Virus record (IMG/VR): IMGVR_UViG_3300013006_000058
Location: 1-42,113 of that record
Length of the DNA: 42,113 nt
Source: a virus
Reading direction: 5' to 3' (one strand)
Shown here piece by piece: positions 1 to 6,900 of this stretch (positions within the stretch are counted from its first letter, which is position 1; the number at the start of each line of letters is the position of its first letter). Position numbers and translations under genes: made by a program. The notes beneath the pieces were generated by a model. That model was not told the DNA's origin. It did not search any database and worked only from the letters and a program-made list of their open reading frames with translations.

Positions 1-1332
1 TATCCCCAGTTTGAAGAAGGGGCCGTCAACATCATCAAAGACTCCACCCGCCCCCTGATTTATCTCATCATCCCCCAGCGCTGGAAAGACAGCCCCGCCA
101 TTACCGAAGCCCTAGCCAGCGCCAGCAAGCAGTCAAAAATCATTCAAAGCTTTGACTTTTTAGAAGCCGAAGACCGTCCCGCCCGCGCCAAAGTTGATCT
201 TCTCTTCATTAGCGACGCCAAAGAGCGCCCCAGCTACGGCCGCCGCCGCGGCCATGACAGCTACGGCCCCAAAGAAGCCCCACCCGCCTTTCAGCGTCAG
301 TTTGCCGAGCAGTTTGCCGACTTCATCGCCGCCTTTGAATCCACCGCCGACAACCGCCCCAAAGGCCAGCACCACAGCAGCACCGCCGACAAATTCGCCG
401 CCCTTGTGCCAGGTGAAAGCTACCCCGCCGCCCTAGTCGCCATGTATCAGGCAGACATCGCCCACATACAGAAAAACTACACCGCCGCCGCCCTACTAGA
501 TCCCGATCTTCTACGCGAGTTCGACATCAGCCCCGCCAAAGTCTGCGCCTGCCTCCTTCACCGGCTTGATGGCCTCCGCTCCCTCTACTGGCACCAGTTA
601 TTTAACAAGCTCGCCGCCATCAATGACAAGCTCACCGCCGCCAGCCGCTCCCAGCTCCTCGGAAAACTTCACCGTCATGTAAACGTAGATTTCACCCTCA
701 CCAACATTGAAGCCGTCGTCTTATGGGTTCTTAAAAACGCCAACCAGCATTTTGATACCCAGCTCATCACCTGCTTTGAGAATCTAACCGCCAAGTGCAA
801 CGTCAAGCTCTACAAAAGCAACAACCGCGTCTTTGTAGAAAGCGGCTGGCGCTATGAGAAGACCGAACAAAATACCCATTACGCCCTTGATTACCGCATC
901 ATCACCCACCGCAGCGGCGGCATAACTGCCAGCTCATACCGTGGCACCAACGGCCTAAGTGACGAAGCCAGCACCCTCTTGCAAGACATCCGCACCGTAG
1001 CCCAAAACCTCGGATTTCACAAATGCAGCAGCGAACAACCAACCGGCAAACACTGGACCAGCGGCACCGCCAACAGCTACGACTACCAAGACCCCAAAAC
1101 CGGCAGAAATCAGACCCTCTTCAGCGTCCGCGCCTATGGGAACGGAAACATGCACTTCAAATTCAGCCAGAAATTTATTCTCGCCCTCAACGTCGAACAC
1201 GGCCGCTTAAAAGGCTGGATCAAAAACCCCCAGCAAGCCGCCGAAGAAATGCAGGAACCCGCCGCCGCCGCCTACTTCAAAAGCAACCTTGCACTTCCCG
1301 CCAGCTACAACCCCTTGCAGCTTGCCGCCTGA
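1..1332 (+). CDS. Adenine-N6 DNA methyltransferase with DUF4942, C-terminal part (continues from 41517-42113)
   Basis: Open from base 1 without a start codon, and in frame with the gene that runs off the right end. The first residues (QFEEGAVNIIKD) are what normally follows an NPPY catalytic motif, and a Rossmann-like strand (IYLIIPQRW) comes next, so this completes a class I adenine-N6 methyltransferase. From about residue 200 of this part to the end it resembles DUF4942, a domain often attached to phage methyltransferases (the run ending in YGNGNMHFKFSQ and LKGW is typical). The joined protein has about 640 residues. It probably modifies phage or host DNA, protecting the phage from restriction; the target sequence cannot be read. 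It is the fifth gene of the rightward operon, followed by a hairpin and a small RHH gene. The methyltransferase call is strong, the DUF4942 assignment good, the role inferred. Confidence 0.85.
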   Translation, partial: YPQFEEGAVNIIKDSTRPLIYLIIPQRWKDSPAITEALASASKQSKIIQSFDFLEAEDRPARAKVDLLFISDAKERPSYGRRRGHDSYGPKEAPPAFQRQFAEQFADFIAAFESTADNRPKGQHHSSTADKFAALVPGESYPAALVAMYQADIAHIQKNYTAAALLDPDLLREFDISPAKVCACLLHRLDGLRSLYWHQLFNKLAAINDKLTAASRSQLLGKLHRHVNVDFTLTNIEAVVLWVLKNANQHFDTQLITCFENLTAKCNVKLYKSNNRVFVESGWRYEKTEQNTHYALDYRIITHRSGGITASSYRGTNGLSDEASTLLQDIRTVAQNLGFHKCSSEQPTGKHWTSGTANSYDYQDPKTGRNQTLFSVRAYGNGNMHFKFSQKFILALNVEHGRLKGWIKNPQQAAEEMQEPAAAAYFKSNLALPASYNPLQLAA

Positions 1333-1349
1333 GGCCGTAAAACAAAAGA

Positions 1350-1377
1350 GCCCGGCGGGCTATCACCTCCGCCGGGC
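1350..1377 (+). terminator. GC-rich hairpin after the methyltransferase gene
   Basis: Perfect 9-bp inverted repeat (GCCCGGCGG / CCGCCGGGC) with a 10-base loop, 18 bases after the stop codon. No T run follows, so it may be a weak terminator, an RNA-stability stem or a spacer hairpin. It sits where the repeated 28-bp hairpin sits after two other genes of this operon, but differs in sequence. Confidence 0.5.
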
Positions 1378-1400
1378 CATGACCCGAATCCAATCAGACC

Positions 1401-1622
1401 ATGAGACAGCCGAAGCCACCCACCCAAAACCTAACCAAGAAAGGCGCACCGCGCAAGCGCGCACCCGGCGCAGGCCGACCCGATGCCGGGCGTAAAACCC
1501 GCCTCTCACTCGTCACAGAAGAAACCCGCGCCCAGTTTAAGGCCCTCGCCACCGCCTGGAAATGCAGCCAAGCCGATGCCATAGAGCGCACCGCCGCGCA
1601 AGCCTACAAAAAGCTCCATTAA
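1401..1622 (+). CDS. Small ribbon-helix-helix-like DNA-binding protein
   Basis: 73 residues. The first 30 are basic and proline-rich (KKGAPRKRAPGAGRP). They are followed by a strand-like TRLSLVTEE and two helices (TRAQFKALATAWKCSQADAIERTAAQAYKKL), the layout of a ribbon-helix-helix domain, where the strand pair lies in the DNA major groove. The ATG at 1401 is the only sensible start; no Shine-Dalgarno sequence precedes it. It is the last gene of the rightward unit, directly before the bidirectional terminator. It could be an auxiliary repressor acting on the phage operators or on itself. Fold call moderate; role unknown. Confidence 0.65.
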   Translation: MRQPKPPTQNLTKKGAPRKRAPGAGRPDAGRKTRLSLVTEETRAQFKALATAWKCSQADAIERTAAQAYKKLH

Positions 1623-1650
1623 ACGCCCTGAAACCTTCAAAAAAACAGAA

Positions 1651-1678
1651 AAGCCGTCGGAACCCCCGACGGCTTTTT
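1651..1678. terminator. Bidirectional intrinsic terminator between the convergent units
   Basis: An 8-bp perfect stem (GCCGTCGG / CCGACGGC) with a 5-base loop, extended by AA/TT, is followed by TTTTT on the plus strand. It is preceded by A-rich sequence (about 1639-1652), which gives a T-rich tail on the minus strand. It can therefore stop both the rightward operon (ending at 1622) and leftward transcription through the integrase (ending at 1708). This is the clearest intrinsic terminator in the window. Confidence 0.9.
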
Positions 1679-1707
1679 CATGTCCAGATCACTCGCCCCT
1701 TAAAACC

Positions 1708-3033
1708 TCACCCGTGCGGCGCCGACACCGCCGCCCCGTCCAGCATCGGGCTCTCACCCAGCCAGCTCACATAATAGCGCTCCGTTGTCGCCGTCGATTT
1801 ATGCCCCAGAAAATAAGCCGCCGCCTCCAGGCCCAGCCGCTGATAGATCAAGCTTCCCGCATACATCCGCAGTTCATGATTCGCCTTCGCTTTGTCCGGA
1901 ATCCACTGCCGCATCCACTCGCAGTGTGTCCGATAAATCAGATCATACCGCGCCGAGTCCCCCAGCCCATCCGTCGCCCGTCCACCCGTCCCAGGCACTG
2001 TAACCTTTACCGGAGCCGTGATCAAATAGCCCACCTTCGGCAGCAGCATCCCCTTCAGCTCCTCATCCAGCTCCAGCTTCCGCGCCCTACCGTGCTTCAG
2101 CAGTTTGTATTCACTCCCACGATTTTTAATCACCAGCCAAGCGCGCCCCGTCGTCGCCTCCACCTCGATCCATTCGCGCCGCGCCATGTAGAGCTCCATA
2201 TCCCGCAGCCCCAGCCGCCGCAGCATCGCATTCACCAGCCACAGCTCCGGCTGCTCAGATCGCATCACCTCGCTTGCCGCCTGCATCTCCTCATACACAC
2301 CCGCAGGCCAGGGCTGGAAGCCAAGCACCTCCACCTTCAGCTTCGGCAGCTCCCGCAGATCCGTCAGCGGCGGCAGCACCAACCCAGCAAATTTCAGGTC
2401 CAGCATCCGGCGCGTAAACAGACTGGCCACATTCCGCACCGCCGAGTTCAGCCCACCGTTTACATCCAGAGCATCCACCCAATTCACCCCACGGCCACCG
2501 CGCCCCTGCCCTAGCGAGTAAAACCGCTCCAAGTTCGCCCGGCCCAGCACCTCCGCCAGACTCACCCCCTCAGGATCATGCGCATCGATCACCGCCGCGA
2601 TCCGTTTCAGGCTTGAATAATACGTCACCAGCGTCCGCGTCTCCGCCACCTTATCCCCCTCCAGGATCGCCCGACCAATATCCGCCACCGTCGCCGTCTT
2701 AGTGCGGGACCGGCTAGAAGTCACCCCCGCCGCAGCCAGACCATTCAGCGCCTCTTGCATCGCCTTCACCCGCGCCTCAGCCACCCGTTCAGCATCCACC
2801 ACCACAGGGGCCAGCGTCAGCTCCCGCACCCGCTTGCCGTTGACCTTGAAATCCATCGTATAGCACGACCCCTCAAAACGTTTGTAAAACGACACCGTGA
2901 CACCGCGAATTTTCCGTGTCACTCGCCCCTCCCAGAACGTCTTCGGAGCCGCCTTTGTGGCCGCCTTCTTGGCCGCCTTGGCGGGTTTAAGTGTCACGTT
3001 AGATGGGGCTGATGTCTGTGCTTTCGCGCTCAT
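1708..3033 (-). CDS. int: Tyrosine integrase
   Basis: 441 residues from the ATG at 3033. The reading frame stays open to a TTG at 3108, but that extension overlaps a palindrome and has no ATG. The N-terminus is Lys/Ala-rich, followed by an arm/core-binding region. The catalytic domain shows the first Arg in RRLGLRDMEL (about 274), a Lys in VIKNRGSEYK (about 305), HxxR in NHELR (about 386), a His in LGHKST (about 411) and the nucleophile Tyr in ERYY (about 420). This is a full tyrosine recombinase set. It should cut and join attP with the host tRNA-Leu site. attP lies directly upstream, and repeated GTGACAC sites cover its 5' end, so its expression may be autoregulated. It is the last gene in the leftward direction. 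Function call very strong. Confidence 0.95.
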   Translation of the reverse strand: MSAKAQTSAPSNVTLKPAKAAKKAATKAAPKTFWEGRVTRKIRGVTVSFYKRFEGSCYTMDFKVNGKRVRELTLAPVVVDAERVAEARVKAMQEALNGLAAAGVTSSRSRTKTATVADIGRAILEGDKVAETRTLVTYYSSLKRIAAVIDAHDPEGVSLAEVLGRANLERFYSLGQGRGGRGVNWVDALDVNGGLNSAVRNVASLFTRRMLDLKFAGLVLPPLTDLRELPKLKVEVLGFQPWPAGVYEEMQAASEVMRSEQPELWLVNAMLRRLGLRDMELYMARREWIEVEATTGRAWLVIKNRGSEYKLLKHGRARKLELDEELKGMLLPKVGYLITAPVKVTVPGTGGRATDGLGDSARYDLIYRTHCEWMRQWIPDKAKANHELRMYAGSLIYQRLGLEAAAYFLGHKSTATTERYYVSWLGESPMLDGAAVSAPHG

Positions 3034-3051
3034 AGTGTCACCAGTGACACT
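3034..3051. promoter_or_regulatory. Perfect palindrome just upstream of the integrase start
   Basis: AGTGTCACCAGTGACACT is an 8-bp perfect inverted repeat with a 2-base spacer, made of two back-to-back GTGTCAC sites, and it abuts the ATG of the integrase. It is likely an operator or a paired arm site through which the integrase or another factor controls integrase synthesis. Confidence 0.55.
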
Positions 3052-3151
3052 CCGCGTGACAACTTGCAACCCCAAAAAACCCCCAGTATCCACCAAAGGA
3101 ATCGACAAATTGCCCCTTGATGCAGGTCACTTTACCCAGTTAAAAACCCGT

Positions 3152-3177
3152 GGAACCCTTGTAAAATCAAGGTTTCC
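3152..3177. repeat. Hairpin beside attP, similar to one at 39026
   Basis: GGAACCCTTG-TAAAAT-CAAGGTTTCC folds into a 10-bp stem with one mismatch, immediately past the tRNA 3' end in attP. A related sequence (GGAACCC, TTxTAAAATxAAGG) lies at 39026-39045 in the rightward control region. Function unknown; it may be part of the attachment site or a factor-binding site. Confidence 0.4.
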
Positions 3178-3183
3178 CCAGTG

Positions 3184-3235
3184 TGCCGCTGGTCGGACTC
3201 GAACCGACAAGGGATGTTATCCCAGCAGATTTTAA
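3184..3235 (-). other. attP: attP core: 3' half of a tRNA-Leu(UAA) gene
   Basis: On the minus strand the sequence runs from the anticodon loop TTAAAA through the 3' anticodon stem TCTGC, a long variable arm (GGGAT AACA TCCC) and a perfect T arm (GTCGG TTCGAGT CCGAC) to the acceptor 3' strand CAGCGGC and discriminator A. The long variable arm and TAA anticodon identify tRNA-Leu(UAA). No matching D arm or 5' acceptor strand (expected GCCGCTG) lies upstream, so it is not a working tRNA. A 3' tRNA fragment next to an integrase gene is the classic attP core, which restores the host tRNA on integration. The exact crossover point within it is unknown. Confidence 0.85.
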
Positions 3236-3295
3236 GCCCATTGATTTTAACACTTTTCTTTGGGACAGCTGCAAAACGTGACACTCTGCGAGACA

Positions 3296-3595
3296 CTATT
3301 TCGATTTCATAGCTTCCACAGCGGCTCCATAAATCTCTGATCCCGTTTCTTGGTTGGGAATCCACACTTGCACCAGTGCTCCCTTACCGTTGGGGATTGG
3401 CAGCTGCTGAAGCAGCCAGGTTTTACCAGTGAAAGTATCCATGCGGATAAAGGTCGGCACTGGACCTGCTCCGTGATCTACACTGCCAGCCACCACCGTG
3501 AAGCGCGTCTTATCCCCAACCGGTTCAGGCGGTGGGCCTTCATCGGCAAGAGCGGAGACACCCAGAAGGCAAAGACAGGCGAGTAGCATTTTCAT
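3296..3595 (-). CDS. Small exported protein of unknown function
   Basis: 99 residues from the ATG at 3595. The longer frame to 3622 adds nine residues that spoil the signal sequence. The N-terminus (MKMLLACLCLLGVSALADEG) is a clear signal peptide with a likely cleavage after ALA; the rest is a short domain without a motif I recognise. It lies between attP and the DUF5664 gene on the late strand. An exported single gene next to the attachment site suggests a moron expressed for the host's benefit or for superinfection exclusion, but that is only a guess from position. Confidence 0.65.
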   Translation of the reverse strand: MKMLLACLCLLGVSALADEGPPPEPVGDKTRFTVVAGSVDHGAGPVPTFIRMDTFTGKTWLLQQLPIPNGKGALVQVWIPNQETGSEIYGAAVEAMKSK

Positions 3596-3618
3596 AGGCT
3601 TGTATCCTATCACCCATG

Positions 3619-3930
3619 TCAAGGTCGGTTATCCACCAGCGTGCCTGCCTTCCGTGCATCTAGCACGATAGCACATCCCGCTGCCACATGACCCAGGTGA
3701 TGCGCGCCGCTTTCTGGATCGATGTCTTCGCCTTCAATGAGGCAGTCGATATGGCGCTTCATGGCTGCCAGATAGGTCATGATCTCCACTTGGTTCTGCC
3801 GCCAGTTCCATGGGCCGTATTTCTGAGCCCCCAGAGATAAAGCTGCCGCGACCTCCCGATTAAACACGGGCGGTAAGAGTTGCAGTTGCGGTTTCTGAGC
3901 GCCCGCCACGCCTTTGGGGTCAGCACTCAT
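3619..3930 (-). CDS. DUF5664 protein, dATP/dGTP diphosphohydrolase-like N-terminal domain
   Basis: 103 residues. The block KYGPWNWRQN, the helix YLAAMKRHIDCLIEGEDID and the stretch SGAHHLGHVAAGCAIVLDA, ending in GTLVDNRP, are the hallmark of DUF5664. This is a MazG-like all-alpha domain called the dATP/dGTP diphosphohydrolase N-terminal domain in phages, with His and acidic residues suited to metal-dependent nucleotide hydrolysis. Its start overlaps the stop of the 1931-residue gene as ATGA, so the two are translationally coupled. It probably adjusts the dNTP pool or removes damaged or unwanted nucleotides. Substrate not readable from sequence. Confidence 0.75.
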   Translation of the reverse strand: MSADPKGVAGAQKPQLQLLPPVFNREVAAALSLGAQKYGPWNWRQNQVEIMTYLAAMKRHIDCLIEGEDIDPESGAHHLGHVAAGCAIVLDARKAGTLVDNRP

Positions 3931-6900
3931 TTGCCCAGTGAAATGACTCGTTTACCGTCCACTTGCAGGCCGACGCTTGGCAGTTTGCCCACGCTGGCTT
4001 CACGTTTAGCGCGCACGATGACGGACTCAGGGATGCCTAGTTTAATAGCATCGCGTTCAAAGTCTCCGAGCTTCTGCCGCAAGGCCTCGATTTGTCCATT
4101 GGCGGCATCGACTGCGCGCTGGCTGGCACCAGGTCGGTTTAGTGAAATCTCACGGTTTGCCTGAGCGCGAATGTTTAAGTTCTCTTCTCCTAGATTACGA
4201 TAGACCCCTTCGACCATCTTTGGCCAAGTCTTGGTCGTTTCCCGTAGGCCAATGATGCGTCGAAATTCCTGCTCCACGCTATACTTGGTGCCGTTACGCT
4301 CCGCCTCGCGCATGGCGTAGGTAAGCCGCTCGATCTTCTCCGCAAAGCCAGGTTCTAGGATTGTCTTGAGCGGTTCATCCAGCCTTTCGAGAGCACCGGC
4401 AGCGCCTGTTTGATAGGTCAAAGGTGCGCCAGTGCGCCGCTTATTGGCTGCCGCATTGATCAAAGGACCGAGATGGACTGAGCTGCCCACAAATTGCTCA
4501 TACAGTCGATCCGCCACACGGCTAGCCGAGTCTGCCGGATTCTCCCCTTCGCGCATGGCTTGCAGCAGTTCCGTGATCGTCGTTTGTGGCAGCAGATAAC
4601 TTGTGTTGAAATAGCTTACCTTCTCCGCGTCAAACTCACGGAAGGCCAGCACGGCATCTTTCTCCCATGGAGCTCCAAACCATTTTCTAAAAAGTTTGTT
4701 GCGTTCGTCGTCACCACCTGCCGCGCCCGTGGCAGCCAGCAGAGCAGCCAGACCACCGCCAGCCATGGCCGAGATGGCACCAATACCAGCCACACGTTGC
4801 AGCCCGCGCTGCATCAGGGCAGGATTACCACTGCCTAGCTCCTCGGCAGCATACAGCACATTCCATCCAAAATTTCGGAAAACCTCATACTGAAAAGCAA
4901 TAAAGCTGCCCAGGATACCCAGCCTTGAGCCTTCTTTCAGCACTCCCGGCAGTGCCGCATAATTTGGAAACGTGTTTAACGTCCGCTGACTAGCCGAGGT
5001 CGCAGCCGCATCAGGAGCCATGCCAGAGGCTAGCGCCGCTTCATAGTTGGTCATCCAGCCCGTCACACGCGCCAGCGCATCCGGCTTGGTCATGAGAAAA
5101 TCGGCCAGCTTCATCTGCCAGGCTTGAATCTTTGTTCCGCCCGCTACTGCACCCGCAGCAGCACCGACGGCACCACCGACCGCACGCCCAGCTACACCTA
5201 GCCCACGCCCAAGTGCCTGCCCCACAATTAGCCCTTCCAGCGCACCCGCCGCTTTGTCTGCTTTCTGATCAAGTGCCAGCCATTGCAGCAGGTGACGCGG
5301 CAGACTAGCCTCCAGGTCCGCCAGAGTCAGGCTTGTGCCCAGAACTCCGGCTTCTGTTAAGCGTGCCTGCATGTCTCGGCTGGCATCTTGCAGAGCTTCA
5401 GCGGCTGCATTCACCACTTCCGCAGACTTTGTATCTCCTGCACCTGTGATCTCACGCGCTTTCTGCACGCGGTTGATGATGTTCCAGGCGAACACATCTC
5501 CGTTTTGAATAAGTGACGTAAGGTTTCCCAGCATGTTCACCATCCAGGAGTCTGGATTCAGCGCCACACGGTTCAGTTTTGCTTTATTCCCCAGTGCTTT
5601 CAGCGTCGTCACGATGATGCCGCCTAGATCAGAGCCTTCTTTGATGATGCCGCTGGCATTCTCCAGCGCTGCCAGCATCTGCGGCGTTGTCCATAGTCCA
5701 GCCATACCACTCCACGCTTGGTCATTCTCTGGAATCTGCTCAGTATAGACTCCCCCACGATCCGCAGAGAAAAGCCCCGTGGCCAGCCCTGCATTACGCA
5801 TTGCAACCTGCCCGTGATGTCGGGCGATGAACTGCGCTTGGAATCCCGCGCTCGATGTCAATAGCTTCACTGGGTTCTGTTCCTCACCCATTACCGCGCG
5901 GATTTCTGGCGCGATGTCCTTCCTGCGCATCAGGCTGCCGGTGCTCTTCTTGGCACCGCTACCTGTCAGTTCACGCTCCCACACATTTCGGTCCATCAGA
6001 TCGCGCAGATCAGCCTCGATCTGTTGAGTCGTTGCCTGCGGGTTCTGTCCTTGAAGATATGCCCGCGCATCATTCAGGATTTTGGATGCATCCTTACCGT
6101 TTACCAGGGATCCAGAGGCAGCGGCACGCAGCAGCGCATCATAGTTCCAGCCAGAGGCAGGGTCAAAGGCCGCATAGCTACGGCGTAGCCACGCCCCGAG
6201 ATTGCCCATAATCGTCTGTTTCATCGGTCCCGCTGGTAAAGTCTGGCCGACTGCCGCGCTCAGATTGTCCAGCAGCACACGCACCGCACGCGTCCGTTCA
6301 TGCAGCACCGGTGCCACTACAGACAGCAGCGCCGCCTGTTGTGCATCACCGCCCATCATGGCTGCCACCTGCGCATTGACTGCCTCAGGAGTTAGCCCAC
6401 TCTTATCCACATAGCCGTCAATGGCGGATTGTAGATCCTTGCCCAGTTGCGCGGCCCGTTGTTCCAGCGCCTTTTTCTCCTGATTGGTCCGTGTCAGCAC
6501 CGGCACCAGCTCAGCAGGTAGAGGCGAGCCCGTCAGCAGCTCACGCATTCCCAGGTAGTTCACGCGGAAAGGTTCACCCTTGGCATGGAATACTTTAGTG
6601 CCTCCTTTCAAAGACGGCAGCAGATTCAGTGCCCCCGCCTGATTTACCCGCACAGGTGCATTCTTGGCAGGCGCGCCCAGTCGCACATTCTTAGCCGCAT
6701 CCGTTGGCAGGGCATCCTTAGCCGCTGCCCACACCTGCGCCAAGTATTCGCGGATCGCATCACCGAAGCGTGTCACCATCTCCCCGCTCCACTGCAAAAA
6801 AGTCTTTCCCGCAGAGATAGCAGCATTAGCCAAGTCAAACAGTGCATCGACTCCAGCCGTGGACATGAAGCCAGCTTCAAGATCCTGCTGAATCACCAGA

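Larger units (their letters stand above)
2897..3296. repeat. Cluster of GTGACAC repeats flanking attP (candidate integrase arm sites)
   Basis: Exact copies of GTGACAC in either orientation lie at 2897, 2916, 2991, 3035, 3044 and 3278. One-mismatch copies lie at 3056 (GTGACAA) and 3290 (GAGACAC). Six exact copies of a 7-mer in 400 bases is far above chance (about 0.05 expected at equal base use). They lie on both sides of the attP core, as arm-type integrase sites do in lambda-like attP. Some are inside the integrase coding sequence. Confidence 0.6.

Noticed and set aside
1714-2514. A plus-strand open frame of 266 codons
   Set aside because: Antisense shadow of the integrase; Arg/His/Gln-rich and without a domain.
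3184-3260. A working tRNA-Leu gene
   Set aside because: The 5' half (acceptor strand, D arm, 5' anticodon stem) is missing.
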